From an uncultured Shimia sp. (GTDB lineage Bacteria; Pseudomonadota; Alphaproteobacteria; Rhodobacterales; Rhodobacteraceae), in contig NZ_CAJXIV010000002.1 in the NCBI RefSeq assembly GCF_913054185.1, positions 1-64,000 on the forward strand: DNA of 64,000 nucleotides, in the 5' to 3' direction. This document shows positions 1 through 8,808 of this stretch, one piece after another (within the stretch, counting starts at the first letter, position 1; each line of letters starts with the position of its first letter). The notes beneath the pieces are model-generated. The model was not told where the DNA came from, made no database searches, and was given only the letters and a program-made list of their open reading frames with translations. The translations under genes were made by a program, and so were the position numbers.

Positions 1-161
1 GCCCAGCCACCCAGGATGCCGATCCCAACCCACAAAAATGGGATCGGGAACCCTTCAGCGGTGTTGAGATAGATCACTCCCAACATTCCGCCGATAGCCG
101 GCATCACAAAAGGCAAGGCCGCAAGCAGCTTCTCGCGCAATGAAGTACTTTGATCAGCCAA
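1..161 (-). CDS. Small membrane protein downstream of sufB (partial)
   Basis: Only the first 53 codons lie in the window; the gene runs off the left edge. I place the start at a TTG (159-161) because a GGAGGGG ribosome-binding site sits four bases upstream and the reading frame stays open to the edge. The visible protein has a short polar N-terminus ([10 protein letters not shown]) followed by two hydrophobic stretches, so it is probably a small inner-membrane protein. It overlaps the sufB stop by eight bases, which points to translational coupling. Short unknown membrane proteins between sufB and sufC are common in Rhodobacterales suf operons. I do not recognise a function. Confidence 0.65.
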   Translation of the reverse strand, partial: MADQSTSLREKLLAALPFVMPAIGGMLGVIYLNTAEGFPIPFLWVGIGILGGW

Positions 162-1677
162 CAGACCCCTCCAAAGAAATAGCCACAAGCTGTTGCGCTT
201 CCATGGCAAATTCCATTGGCAGCGCTTGCAGCACCTCCTTGGCAAAGCCATTCACGATCAACGCGACGGCCGCTTCTTCATCCATACCGCGCTGGCGGCA
301 GTAGAACATCTGTTCATCATCCACCTTGGAAGTGGTTGCTTCGTGCTCCACACGAGACGAGTTGTTCTTCACCTCGATGTACGGCACCGTGTGCGCCCCA
401 CATTTGTCGCCAATTAGCAGGCTGTCACACTGTGTGTAATTTCGGCTGTTTTTGGCTTTTGGGTGCATCGAAACCTGACCACGATAAGTGTTCTGAGCCA
501 CACCGGCGCTGATGCCTTTGGAGACAATCCGCGACTTGGTGTTTTTACCCAGGTGGATCATTTTGGTGCCAGTGTCCGCCTGCTGGTGATGGTTTGTGAT
601 CGCGATCGAGTAGAACTCACCCTGCGCATCGTCACCACGCAAAATGCACGACGGATATTTCCATGTCACAGCTGATCCAGTTTCGACCTGTGTCCACATG
701 ATCTTGGCACGGTCACCACGACAGTCGGCGCGCTTGGTCACAAAGTTGTAGATCCCGCCTTTGCCGTTCTCATCCCCAGGGTACCAGTTCTGAACGGTGG
801 AGTATTTCACCTCAGCGTCTTCTTCGATCACAATCTCAACCACAGCGGCGTGCAGTTGGCTGGTGTCACGCTGAGGCGCGGTACAGCCTTCAAGATACGA
901 AACGTAGGAACCTTTGTCCGCGATGATCAAAGTCCGCTCAAACTGGCCAGTGTTTTCCGCGTTGATGCGGAAATACGTGGACAGCTCCATAGGGCAGCGC
1001 ACGCCAGGCGGCACGTAAACAAACGACCCATCTGAGAACACAGCGCTGTTCAATGTGGCATAGAAGTTGTCCGACACAGGCACAACGGAGCCAAGGTATT
1101 TTTTTACCAACTCCGGATGCTCACGAATAGCTTCAGAAATCGAGCAGAAGATAACGCCCGCGTCTTTCAACTCATCTTGGAAGGTGGTGCCCAAAGACAC
1201 CGAGTCAAACACCGCATCCACAGCAACTTTCCGGCCCTCGGCTGGCGCATTTTCCGCACCCTCAACACCGGCCAGAATCATCTGTTCTTTCAGCGGAATT
1301 CCCAGTTTTGCATAGGTGGCCAGAAGTTTGGGATCGACTTCATCCAAAGACTTCGGCTTCACCTCCATGCTCTTGGGGCGCGCATAGTAATATTGGTCCT
1401 GAAAATCCACTTCAGGATAATCCAACATCGCCCAATCCGGCTCTTCTTTGGTCAGCCAACGTTTGTACGCTTCCAACCGCCAGTCGGTCATCCATTCCGG
1501 CTCTTCGTTCTTTTCCGAAATCAGTCGGACAATGTCCTCGGTCAACCCTTTTGGGGCATAATCCATCTCAATTTCGGTTTCCCAACCATATTTGTATTTG
1601 CCGCCAACTTCGCGCACGGCATCTACGGTTTCCTGATCAACACCGTCTTTGACCTGGGTTTCCTCAACTACAGCCAT
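154..1677 (-). CDS. sufB: Fe-S cluster scaffold protein SufB
   Basis: SufB is the core of the SufBC2D scaffold in the cytoplasm, on which Fe-S clusters are built from cysteine-derived sulfur. The 507-residue product matches the family length. The C-terminal block carries the motifs [21 protein letters not shown] and FYCRQRG typical of SufB; Cys417 aligns with the essential Cys405 of the E. coli protein by its distance from the C-terminus. The ATG lies nine bases after the stop of the cysteine desulfurase gene with a GGAGACGCAC stretch before it. It belongs to an operon with iscR and iscS; sufC and sufD are expected just beyond the left edge. Confidence 0.97.
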   Translation of the reverse strand: MAVVEETQVKDGVDQETVDAVREVGGKYKYGWETEIEMDYAPKGLTEDIVRLISEKNEEPEWMTDWRLEAYKRWLTKEEPDWAMLDYPEVDFQDQYYYARPKSMEVKPKSLDEVDPKLLATYAKLGIPLKEQMILAGVEGAENAPAEGRKVAVDAVFDSVSLGTTFQDELKDAGVIFCSISEAIREHPELVKKYLGSVVPVSDNFYATLNSAVFSDGSFVYVPPGVRCPMELSTYFRINAENTGQFERTLIIADKGSYVSYLEGCTAPQRDTSQLHAAVVEIVIEEDAEVKYSTVQNWYPGDENGKGGIYNFVTKRADCRGDRAKIMWTQVETGSAVTWKYPSCILRGDDAQGEFYSIAITNHHQQADTGTKMIHLGKNTKSRIVSKGISAGVAQNTYRGQVSMHPKAKNSRNYTQCDSLLIGDKCGAHTVPYIEVKNNSSRVEHEATTSKVDDEQMFYCRQRGMDEEAAVALIVNGFAKEVLQALPMEFAMEAQQLVAISLEGSVG

Positions 1678-1686
1678 GTGCGTCTC

Positions 1687-2736
1687 CTAATCTTTCTGTC
1701 GCGCCAAGGCGCGGTGTTTGTGCATCTGGGCCAGCCATTTGTCGGCAAAACCCATGACGTCCTGTTCGCTTGTGTGTGGCCCCAAGCTCACCCGTATTGC
1801 GCTTGCAGCCGTCATCTCATCAAATCCCATCGCGGTCAGCACCTTGCTAGCGCGCACCTTGCCTGAAGAACAGGCAGATCCAGCGGAAATCGCATAGCCG
1901 GCCAGATCCATTTGCATGACCTGCGTCTCACCCTTCCAGCCCGGCACCGCAACGGCCGTTGTGTTGGGAAGCCGCTTGGCCCCTTTGCCAACGATAATGG
2001 CGTCTGGCGCGTCTGCGGATAGCCTGTCTTCCAGCAAATCGCGCAGCTCTGCAACCCGATCCCAAACGCCATCGGCCAATTCTTGCACCGCGACTTTGGC
2101 CGCTGCCGCAAAACCCGCGGCCCCAATCACATTCTCGGTACCAGCGCGCCGGCCCATTTCTTGACCGCCGCCGAGTAATTGTGCGGGCACTTCAGTACCT
2201 CGCTTGACCACAAGAGCCCCAATCCCTTTGGGGCCACCAAGTTTATGTGCGGAAATCAGCGCCATGTGCGCGCCTGTCCAATTAAAGGCCAGAGGCAACT
2301 TGCCAAAGGCTTGTGTCATATCGCTGACGGCCACGCCGTCAGGCAAGTTTTGCACAACTCCTGTTTCGGAGTTTGCGAGTTGTACACAGCTTGCGCTTGG
2401 ATCGTGAACCGCCACGGAACCCTGCTCATCAACGAGCAAATCATTTAGCGTCCAGGCGTTGACCGCATCATGTTCAATGCCCGCCGCATGCAAGTTACGC
2501 CCCGACAGGGCCAAAGCCGCAGACTCAGTTGCACTGCTGGTAAAAATCACATCCGCGCCATCCGCCCCAAAAGCCGAGGCAATATCGCCGCGTGCTCTCT
2601 CTAGGATAGCTTTGGCCTTCCGCCCTTCGGAATGTACCGACGACGGATTCCCATAGACCTCCATGGCGGCAATCATCGCCTCCCGCGCTTCAGCGCGCAG
2701 TGGCGTTGTTGCGTTATGATCCAAATAAGTACGCAT
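1687..2736 (-). CDS. iscS: Cysteine desulfurase, IscS/NifS type
   Basis: This PLP enzyme converts cysteine to alanine and leaves a persulfide that feeds sulfur to the SufB scaffold. The 349 residues show the N-terminal YLDHNATTP block, the PLP lysine at Lys165 in SAHKLGGPKG, the RAGTEN motif at 197-202 and the catalytic Cys289 in GSACSSGK. The CSSGK context is that of the IscS/NifS subfamily rather than SufS. At 349 residues it is shorter than E. coli IscS (about 404), and the segment around 80-130 looks compact compared with the family. Its ATG overlaps the iscR stop by one base (TGATG at 2734-2738), so the two are translationally coupled. A separate SufS may exist outside the window. Confidence 0.93.
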   Translation of the reverse strand: MRTYLDHNATTPLRAEAREAMIAAMEVYGNPSSVHSEGRKAKAILERARGDIASAFGADGADVIFTSSATESAALALSGRNLHAAGIEHDAVNAWTLNDLLVDEQGSVAVHDPSASCVQLANSETGVVQNLPDGVAVSDMTQAFGKLPLAFNWTGAHMALISAHKLGGPKGIGALVVKRGTEVPAQLLGGGQEMGRRAGTENVIGAAGFAAAAKVAVQELADGVWDRVAELRDLLEDRLSADAPDAIIVGKGAKRLPNTTAVAVPGWKGETQVMQMDLAGYAISAGSACSSGKVRASKVLTAMGFDEMTAASAIRVSLGPHTSEQDVMGFADKWLAQMHKHRALARQKD

Positions 2737-3212
2737 CAGGCGTTTTCGTCCGCCATTTCATCAACAACGGAAAACAGTGTTGGAACCGCAGGACACGGCG
2801 CCAGCTCGTTCTCGACAATATCCGACAGACGGGTTTGGTGCAGAAACACATACACATGCGCTGACAGCCCTTCCCAGAGTCGGTTCGCCATCGATTGCGC
2901 CCGAGAGCCACAAGAGCCTCCGCTGGCCCCTGCCCCCGTGTGCAAGGCTGAAACCGTCTCATCCACAGCTGCCAGAATATCGGCCACTCGAATCTCGGAC
3001 TTTGAACGCGCCAAACGGTATCCGCCACCAGGCCCGCGAACAGACGTAACAAGCTCAGCCCGACGTAACTTCACAAAAAGCTGCTCCAAATAAGGCAGCG
3101 AAATATCCTGTCGTTTGGAGATTTCGCTCAAGCTCACGAGATCTTCGGGTGGTTGAAGTGCAATATCCGCCAAAGCAACCACCGCATAACGGCCTTTTGT
3201 CGACAGTTTCAT
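2736..3212 (-). CDS. iscR: Rrf2-family Fe-S regulator IscR
   Basis: IscR senses Fe-S cluster status and controls the operon it heads. The 158-residue protein begins MKLSTKGRYAVVAL, with the winged helix and recognition region (SLPYLEQLFVKLR) at 38-50 and the GPGGGYRLA wing at 60-68. E. coli IscR binds its cluster through three cysteines in a short loop; here that loop (95-108) has only one, Cys101, and the next cysteine is Cys140. This matches the unusual single-cysteine IscR reported for Rhodobacter sphaeroides. It is first in an operon with iscS and sufB, and the divergent intergenic region carries two inverted repeats (3285-3297 and 3301-3317) likely to regulate it. Confidence 0.92.
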   Translation of the reverse strand: MKLSTKGRYAVVALADIALQPPEDLVSLSEISKRQDISLPYLEQLFVKLRRAELVTSVRGPGGGYRLARSKSEIRVADILAAVDETVSALHTGAGASGGSCGSRAQSMANRLWEGLSAHVYVFLHQTRLSDIVENELAPCPAVPTLFSVVDEMADENA

Positions 3213-3284
3213 GTAGCACCCCTTCGAATTGATTGACCTCAGCCATGCATATGCTTAAGTCGCTAGGACCGGAACGGCTTGTTT

Positions 3285-3297
3285 TTGAACCGTTCAA
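3285..3297. promoter_or_regulatory. Inverted repeat in the iscR / hydrolase intergenic region
   Basis: The sequence TTGAACCGTTCAA forms a perfect TTGAA-N3-TTCAA inverted repeat. Its centre is 18 bases from the centre of the neighbouring TTAGAA-N3-TTCTAA repeat. I cannot assign a protein; it could be a second, weaker half of the same iron-responsive operator or an IscR site. Confidence 0.45.
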
Positions 3298-3300
3298 CTA

Positions 3301-3317
3301 TTTAGAAGCGTTCTAAG
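3301..3317. promoter_or_regulatory. Irr-box (iron control element)-like operator upstream of iscR
   Basis: The sequence TTTAGAAGCGTTCTAAG contains a perfect 15-base TTAGAA-N3-TTCTAA inverted repeat. As I recall it, the Irr-binding iron control element of rhizobia and Rhodobacterales has this form. It lies about 90 bases before the iscR start, where an iron-responsive operator for the suf operon would be expected, and also about 60 bases before the divergent hydrolase gene. The palindrome is seen directly; the link to Irr is inferred. Confidence 0.6.
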
Positions 3318-3377
3318 GTGACAGAGCAAATTCGTCAAGAATTCGTTCATACCTTTTCAGGGAGAAAAGCGACAAAT

Positions 3378-4034
3378 ATGCCAGAGGTGATTTTTCCGGG
3401 ACCAGAAGGCCGCCTCGAAGGCCGCTATCATCCACAAAAAGAAAAAGATGCGCCAATCGCGATTGTGCTGCATCCGCACCCGCAGTTTGGCGGCACCATG
3501 AACAATAAGGTTGTCTACAACCTGCACTATGCCTTCTACAATATGGGCTTTACTGTGCTTCGGTTCAACTTCCGTGGCGTTGGCCGGTCTCAGGGTGAAT
3601 ATGATCAAGGTGTTGGCGAGCTGTCTGATGCGGCGTCGGCGCTGGACTACCTGCAATCGATGAACACCAATTCCAAGCACTGCTGGGTGGCTGGGTTCTC
3701 TTTTGGGGCATGGATCGGCATGCAACTCCTGATGAGACGACCAGAGATCACCGGGTTCATTTCAATTGCCCCACCAGCCAACATGTATGATTTCTCGTTC
3801 CTTGCGCCTTGCCCAAGCTCTGGCTTGATTTTGAACGGCACGGCGGATCGCGTTGCACCGCCTGCGGACACCCACACGCTTGTGAACAAATTGCACGAGC
3901 AAAAGGGCATCACCATTACGCATACTGAGATCGATGGCGCGGGGCATTTCTTTGAGACCGACGACTACATGGATCAGATGACGGGCAACGTCACCAACTA
4001 CGTGAAACGCCGCCTGACGGAGAGCAGCCGCTAA
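3378..4034 (+). CDS. Alpha/beta hydrolase of the small YsgA/YpfH-like type
   Basis: The product is a cytoplasmic 218-residue hydrolase. It shows the HPHPQFGGTMNN segment near the oxyanion region, RFNFRGVGRSQG, the nucleophile elbow GFSFG, an aspartate in LNGTADRVAPP and a late histidine in GAGHFF, giving a complete Ser-Asp-His triad. The frame stays open upstream to a GTG at 3318, but I prefer the ATG at 3378 because the protein then begins with a natural MPEVIFPG and the upstream part overlaps the iron-box region. The substrate is unknown. Its stop overlaps the next start (TAATG), beginning a three-gene plus-strand cassette divergent from iscR. Confidence 0.8.
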   Translation: MPEVIFPGPEGRLEGRYHPQKEKDAPIAIVLHPHPQFGGTMNNKVVYNLHYAFYNMGFTVLRFNFRGVGRSQGEYDQGVGELSDAASALDYLQSMNTNSKHCWVAGFSFGAWIGMQLLMRRPEITGFISIAPPANMYDFSFLAPCPSSGLILNGTADRVAPPADTHTLVNKLHEQKGITITHTEIDGAGHFFETDDYMDQMTGNVTNYVKRRLTESSR

Positions 4035-4279
4035 TGAGCGCACTGGACACGCTGGCATCCAAACTTGCCGATGACACAATCAAAGCCCAGAAAGAACTGG
4101 GTGATGAGCGTCTCTTCATGGAGGTAAGTGCGGTGCTTGGCGCGTCCTCTCAGTCGCTTGAAGAAGCGTATCTGATGGAAGTGCGTGTGCGCATGTCCGA
4201 AGAAAAAGGCCGGGCCTTTCTCATCAACAAAGTGAAAGCCGCCCGAGCCGCAGCAGCGAAGACAGAAACACCCAAATGA
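4034..4279 (+). CDS. Small conserved alpha-helical protein of unknown function
   Basis: This 81-residue protein has no signal peptide or membrane segment and is rich in Ala, Glu, Lys and Leu, suggesting an all-helical fold. The final 20 residues are basic and alanine-rich (VKAARAAAAKTETPK). Its ATG overlaps the hydrolase stop by one base and its stop overlaps the HD gene start by four, so all three are probably translated together. I do not recognise the family. Confidence 0.7.
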   Translation: MSALDTLASKLADDTIKAQKELGDERLFMEVSAVLGASSQSLEEAYLMEVRVRMSEEKGRAFLINKVKAARAAAAKTETPK

Positions 4280-4857
4280 GCGACCGCCTCTCCGCCCAAC
4301 TCGCCTTCTTGACCGAAGCCGACAAGTTGAAATCTGTCTACCGCGCCACCAATGTTCTGGATGGCCACCGCAAAGAAGACAGTGGCGGCCACAGTTGGCA
4401 CATTGCGCTTTACGCGATGATCCTGTCGGAACATGCCAACACAAACATCAACATCGACCGTGTGATCCGCATGCTGCTGATCCACGATCTGGTTGAAATT
4501 GATGTGGGTGACAGTCCAATACACGGCGATCACGATATCGCTGCGATGGAAGCTGCGGAAAGCGCCGCGGCAGACCGAATCTTTGGTCTATTGCCAACAG
4601 ATCAAGCCAGCGTGCTGCGCGCGTTGTGGGACGAGTTTGAAGCGGCCGAAAGCGATGACGCCGTGTTTGCCAAAAGCATTGATCGGGTTCAGCCAGTGAT
4701 TGGCAACCTTGAAACCAATGGCGGCACTTGGCCCGAGTACAACGTGACCAAGCAACAGCTTGAAGACCGTGTGGGCTGGAAAGTTGCTAAAGGCGCCCCT
4801 GCGATTTGGGACCACTTAAAAACCCGCATCGCCAAATGGTTTTCCGAAAACGGTTAA
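4276..4857 (+). CDS. HD-domain phosphohydrolase
   Basis: The 193-residue protein carries an HD-domain metal site: a histidine in GGHSWHIALYA, the His-Asp doublet in LLIHDLVEIDVGD, and a late aspartate in FAKSIDRVQPV. This arrangement is typical of YfbR/YGK1-like enzymes, which act as 5'-nucleotidases on deoxynucleoside monophosphates; the exact substrate here is an inference. It is the last gene of the three-gene cassette and overlaps the preceding stop by four bases. The next gene on the opposite strand ends only two bases later. Confidence 0.85.
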   Translation: MSDRLSAQLAFLTEADKLKSVYRATNVLDGHRKEDSGGHSWHIALYAMILSEHANTNINIDRVIRMLLIHDLVEIDVGDSPIHGDHDIAAMEAAESAAADRIFGLLPTDQASVLRALWDEFEAAESDDAVFAKSIDRVQPVIGNLETNGGTWPEYNVTKQQLEDRVGWKVAKGAPAIWDHLKTRIAKWFSENG

Positions 4858-4858
4858 A

Positions 4859-5422
4859 TTAAAAACACTGAGGCCAGCCATATCCCCAACGCCACGGCAG
4901 ACCTGAACAGGGCAACCCCCCTACGCGCACGGCATCATACATGCGGTCCGCCACAAAATAGATCGCGGCAGTGACATCTTCCGGCGTACTATCAAATTGT
5001 TGCGCCAACACGGCGGCCTGACCATCTGCCACGCCCTGCACGCACATTCTCAGATCCTTATCTGCCTTTAGACGCGCTCGAAAACCAGCTTCCGCGTCAG
5101 GCACTTCACCCCCCAGGTGATACGCTCTGTCATGCACTACACAGCAGTCATGCCAGGGCGCTTCATGCGCAAACACACGCGCGAACCAAGGGAACGTGCG
5201 GGCCAAACTACCCCATGCCGCAGACATGCCGCCAGAACAGCCATCCGTTGTGAAAGGCACCAAAGCGGTTGAGTCCTCCGCACGAAGTACCTGCAGTCGG
5301 CTGTGCCGCCAAACCTCCACCTTGGAAGAAAACCCCAATTCTCCATCTGAACTCTGAGAATTAACCGGCTCACTTAAAACAATAATCACGGAGAGAAATG
5401 CGATGAGCTTACTGCACGTCAT
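4859..5422 (-). CDS. Secreted phospholipase A2-like protein
   Basis: I chose the ATG at 5422 because it gives a clean signal peptide (TCSKLIAFLSVIIVLSEPVNS) with GAGGCGAAG in front; it overlaps the preceding phosphodiesterase gene by 14 bases. The 187-residue product has DGCSGG at 60-65 and CCVVHDRAY at 93-101. These resemble the calcium loop and the catalytic Cys-x-x-His-Asp helix of secreted phospholipase A2 enzymes, including the prokaryotic branch with DGCS and RHDFGY. Seven or eight cysteines in the mature part suit an exported, disulfide-bonded enzyme. The family call rests on these two motifs only. Context with a GDPD enzyme supports a role in phospholipid breakdown. Confidence 0.65.
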   Translation of the reverse strand: MTCSKLIAFLSVIIVLSEPVNSQSSDGELGFSSKVEVWRHSRLQVLRAEDSTALVPFTTDGCSGGMSAAWGSLARTFPWFARVFAHEAPWHDCCVVHDRAYHLGGEVPDAEAGFRARLKADKDLRMCVQGVADGQAAVLAQQFDSTPEDVTAAIYFVADRMYDAVRVGGLPCSGLPWRWGYGWPQCF

Positions 5423-7235
5423 CTTCGCCTCGATGTGGCACATCCAGCCCAATCCGCCCCGCCAATCCAAGCACCAGCCGCTCAACGCCTGTCAACGTCT
5501 TGCGATCAGCCAACACCTGCCGGGCCAGCGCAGGTTCATCAGTGATCAGTCCATCCACCCCGTAAGACAACATGCCCGACATCGACAACGCGTCATTCAC
5601 GGTCCACACATAGACCTCCTTGCCAACATCCTGTGAACCACGCACCAGCTGGCGCGACATGGTTGCACTGTTCACCGCCAGAAAGTCGACATCCAGATCC
5701 CACATGTTTCCAAGTGATGCCGAGGCCAAAAGCCCGACATTCCAGTTCGGACGCAATTCGCGCATCTTGGCCACCGCATTCGCCTTCAGCGACATGATCT
5801 TAACCTGATCCACCATGTCAGCAGCTTCCACGATGTCGATCACCCGTTGCTCAAGGTCTTCGTCATGGCCGTAGTATTTGAGCTCAATGACCACGCCGGA
5901 CTTATCCTTGGTTGCCAGCAGCACCTCTTCCAACGTGGCCGTACGCTCTGAGGCAAACGCTGGCTCAAACCAGCTGCCAATGTCGATTGCGTCCAGATCC
6001 GCCAAAGTGGCGTCCCAGATTTTCAATGGGTTTCCAGCCACTTTCATAAAGTCGCTGTCATGCACCACAACCACTGCGCCATCCGCGGTTTCTTGTACAT
6101 CGATCTCCACCCAGTCGGCTTGGTCCTCAACGGCACGGGTTACCGCGGCCATCGTGTTTTCCGGCGCCGCGCCAGATGCACCTCGGTGCGCGATCACCGC
6201 AACCGGTCGATCCTGATCAACCTTCATCAGCTCCGCAACACCAAAGCCGCCAAGCAAAGTGACAACAGCCGCCACAGCCACCACGCCCCCCAAAAACGCC
6301 TTAGGCAACTCTCGTTTTTGACCGGCATTGGGCCAGTCTGCGAACCCCATAAAGGCCACAGCCAGGGCACCGGTGGTCAGAGATGTGAGGATCAGGTTGA
6401 GAAGCGCCCACAATGCTGCCGACAGCAGCAGAAACGCGGCCAGCCCCTTGAGCCCAAACGGCACAAAATGCAGGCCAATCTGAATAATCACGCCAACAAC
6501 AAACAAGGCTGCGCCACCGACCACGGCGCCTAGCGCCGCCCAGATTGCCAATCTCCCAAGGAATTCTACGCGCCGACCCGCCATGCGCGCCTGACTCTCA
6601 CGTAAGGCCTCCCCTGCCCGACGATTGTCAAATACCACCAGCGGCAATGCCAGAACCCAGCCCAGTGTCCGCCACATCACCAAAGCCGCCATAAACGCCA
6701 ACGCAATGCCGCAAACCACCACGGTTTGCACAAATTCCGGCGGATGAAAGCTGAGGTAATAGTTGATGTCGTAATCCGTCATCCAGCTGACAAAAGCCAA
6801 ACCGCAGACCGCGAGAAAGGGCAAACACATAGCCAGAAGCCGCAGGCAAAACTGCACGGCCAACCCAAGCACCGCTGGTGCACGCGGGAGCACCAGCGCC
6901 ACTCCGTCCAAAAACCCGTGCGTCTTTCCTTCTCGGTCGCGCAATGCAACCGCCATCATGAAAGACACGTCCAGCGTCAGAAGAACCAAGGCCAGTCCGG
7001 CGATCAGCACTCCCGCCACAAACCCAACTGGAGAAAGCAAAAACAAAGCGATGTCAAAATCGGCCAAGGCTGGTTGGCCTGAAAATTTCAACGCCAAGTG
7101 TACCGTGCCGGCCATTAGTGGCGCAAAAGCCGCCGCCAGCAAAATGTTGAACACCAGATGGGATTGCACAAAGGGCACTCTCAGATGCCACGCCACCCTA
7201 AAACACCGTACCACCTCTGACACTGCTTGCTTCAC
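5409..7235 (-). CDS. Membrane-anchored glycerophosphodiester phosphodiesterase
   Basis: The enzyme hydrolyses glycerophosphodiesters to glycerol 3-phosphate and an alcohol. From the GTG at 7235, which has GGAG seven bases upstream, it is 608 residues; an in-frame extension to 7319 is less likely. Residues 1-330 hold about six to eight hydrophobic segments, matching the membrane domain found fused to some bacterial GDPDs. The catalytic domain follows, with HRGASGAAPENT at 350-361, then EIDVQ and VVHD, and ELKYYG further on. The gene leads a two-gene operon with the PLA2-like protein. The domain could face either side of the membrane; the secreted partner suggests the periplasm. Confidence 0.88.
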   Translation of the reverse strand: MKQAVSEVVRCFRVAWHLRVPFVQSHLVFNILLAAAFAPLMAGTVHLALKFSGQPALADFDIALFLLSPVGFVAGVLIAGLALVLLTLDVSFMMAVALRDREGKTHGFLDGVALVLPRAPAVLGLAVQFCLRLLAMCLPFLAVCGLAFVSWMTDYDINYYLSFHPPEFVQTVVVCGIALAFMAALVMWRTLGWVLALPLVVFDNRRAGEALRESQARMAGRRVEFLGRLAIWAALGAVVGGAALFVVGVIIQIGLHFVPFGLKGLAAFLLLSAALWALLNLILTSLTTGALAVAFMGFADWPNAGQKRELPKAFLGGVVAVAAVVTLLGGFGVAELMKVDQDRPVAVIAHRGASGAAPENTMAAVTRAVEDQADWVEIDVQETADGAVVVVHDSDFMKVAGNPLKIWDATLADLDAIDIGSWFEPAFASERTATLEEVLLATKDKSGVVIELKYYGHDEDLEQRVIDIVEAADMVDQVKIMSLKANAVAKMRELRPNWNVGLLASASLGNMWDLDVDFLAVNSATMSRQLVRGSQDVGKEVYVWTVNDALSMSGMLSYGVDGLITDEPALARQVLADRKTLTGVERLVLGLAGRIGLDVPHRGEDDVQ

Positions 7236-7358
7236 ATCATCACTCCAACACCCGTTTAACGTGATCCTACCTCTGTCCCCTGCCGCGGTCGAGAGGTGGT
7301 GGAATTTTGTGAAATGCAATTGTCATGCTAGGTTTCGCGCAACAATAGTTCGCGCCCG

Positions 7359-7385
7359 ATACAAATTGTATACAATCGCATACAA
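7359..7385. promoter_or_regulatory. Phased ATACAA repeats with a TTGTATACAA palindrome upstream of icd
   Basis: ATACAA occurs at 7359, 7370 and 7380, close to one helical turn apart, and the middle copy is part of a perfect palindrome TTGTATACAA (7366-7375). Such TTGT-N2-ACAA palindromes are typical operators of GntR-family regulators. The segment TATACAAT could also serve as a -10 element. It sits 70-95 bases before the icd start. The protein that binds is unknown. Confidence 0.4.
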
Positions 7386-7454
7386 AGCCTTCCCAAAGCG
7401 GTTAAACTTCCTTACGACGGGCGACAAATACGACTCGGTTCACAGGAGACCCCC

Positions 7455-8669
7455 ATGACCAAAATCAAAGTGGAAAATCCCATCGTCGAGATGGACGGCG
7501 ATGAAATGACACGCATCATTTGGCAGTTCATCAAAGACAAATTGATGCTGCCTTACTTGGACCTCGATCTGCTGTATTATGATCTGGGCATCGAAGAGCG
7601 GGACCGCACCGAAGACCAAATCACCATTGATGCCGCCGAGAAGACCAAAGAAGTTGGCGTTGCAATCAAATGCGCCACCATCACACCCGATGAGCAGCGC
7701 GTCGAAGAATTTGGCCTCAAGAAAATGTGGCGCTCGCCCAACGGCACGATCCGTAACATCCTTGGTGGTGTGGTGTTCCGCCAGCCAATCATCTGCCGCA
7801 ACGTACCGCGCCTTGTGCCAGGCTGGACCTCCCCCATTGTAGTGGGGCGTCACGCCTTTGGTGATCAGTATAAAGCCACCGATTTCACCTTCCCTGGCGC
7901 TGGCAAGCTGACCATGAAGTTTATCGGCGAAGATGGCACCGTGATTGAGAAAGAGGTCTACGACGCGCCGTCCGCTGGCGTGTATCAGGCGATGTACAAC
8001 CTCGACAGCTCAATCATCGACTTCGCGCGCGCCTCTCTGAATTACGGCCTCAACCTCGGCTGGCCGGTGTACCTCTCGACTAAAAACACCATCTTGAAAG
8101 CTTATGACGGCCGCTTCAAAGATCTGTTCCAAAAGGTCTATGAGGAAGAATTTGCCGAGAAGTTCAAGGCAGCTGGCATCTGGTACGAGCACCGCCTGAT
8201 CGACGATATGGTTGCCTGCGCCATGAAATGGAACGGTAAATTTGTTTGGGCATGTAAAAACTACGACGGTGACGTGCAATCTGACACCGTGGCTCAGGGT
8301 TTCGGTTCCCTTGGCCTGATGACCTCACAGCTGATGACCCCGGACGGAAAAATTGTCGAGGCCGAGGCCGCGCACGGCACAGTGACTCGTCACTATCGCC
8401 AGCACCAGAAAGGCGAAGCCACCTCCACCAACTCGATCGCCTCGATCTACGCATGGACTGGCGGGCTGAAGCACCGCGCAAAACTGGACAACAACATTGC
8501 CCTGCGCGCCTTTGCAGAAACACTGGAGCGGGTGATCATCGACACCGTTGAAAGCGGGCACATGACCAAAGACCTGGCGCTTCTTGTCGGGCCTAATCAA
8601 GGTTGGATGACCACCATGGGCTTCCTCGAAAAGATCGATGAAAACCTCAACAAAGCCCTCGCAGGCTGA
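7455..8669 (+). CDS. icd: NADP-dependent isocitrate dehydrogenase
   Basis: This TCA-cycle enzyme oxidises isocitrate to 2-oxoglutarate with NADP. The 404-residue length and sequence fit the eukaryote-like homodimeric class ([20 protein letters not shown]), not the E. coli type. The substrate site [12 protein letters not shown] and the arginine-containing [11 protein letters not shown] are present, as are the metal-binding aspartates in RLIDDMVA and the cofactor region [11 protein letters not shown]. An AGGAG ribosome-binding site lies before the ATG. It is monocistronic, followed by a strong hairpin, and has a possible operator in its promoter region. Confidence 0.97.
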   Translation: MTKIKVENPIVEMDGDEMTRIIWQFIKDKLMLPYLDLDLLYYDLGIEERDRTEDQITIDAAEKTKEVGVAIKCATITPDEQRVEEFGLKKMWRSPNGTIRNILGGVVFRQPIICRNVPRLVPGWTSPIVVGRHAFGDQYKATDFTFPGAGKLTMKFIGEDGTVIEKEVYDAPSAGVYQAMYNLDSSIIDFARASLNYGLNLGWPVYLSTKNTILKAYDGRFKDLFQKVYEEEFAEKFKAAGIWYEHRLIDDMVACAMKWNGKFVWACKNYDGDVQSDTVAQGFGSLGLMTSQLMTPDGKIVEAEAAHGTVTRHYRQHQKGEATSTNSIASIYAWTGGLKHRAKLDNNIALRAFAETLERVIIDTVESGHMTKDLALLVGPNQGWMTTMGFLEKIDENLNKALAG

Positions 8670-8686
8670 TCGCTGAGACAAAATGC

Positions 8687-8713
8687 CCTAAGGCGCACCC
8701 GCTGCGCCTTAGG
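8687..8713 (+). terminator. Hairpin after icd
   Basis: An 11-bp perfect stem (CCTAAGGCGCA paired with TGCGCCTTAGG) closes a five-base loop just after the icd stop. Only a weak T-rich run follows (CCCTTTACC), so termination may be partial or the hairpin may stabilise the transcript. Confidence 0.6.
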
Positions 8714-8808
8714 ATGCCCTTTACCCTCGCCCGGTAGACCCCAACTGCATAGCGGCCTTGCGCCGCACCCCCTAGACAGTCGCACTGCGCTGCGGCAAAT
8801 CCGGTGCC

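Noticed and set aside
3318-3377. GTG start giving a longer hydrolase
   Set aside because: It would place coding sequence directly after the iron-box palindrome with no spacing for a ribosome-binding site, and the extra residues do not look like the family start.
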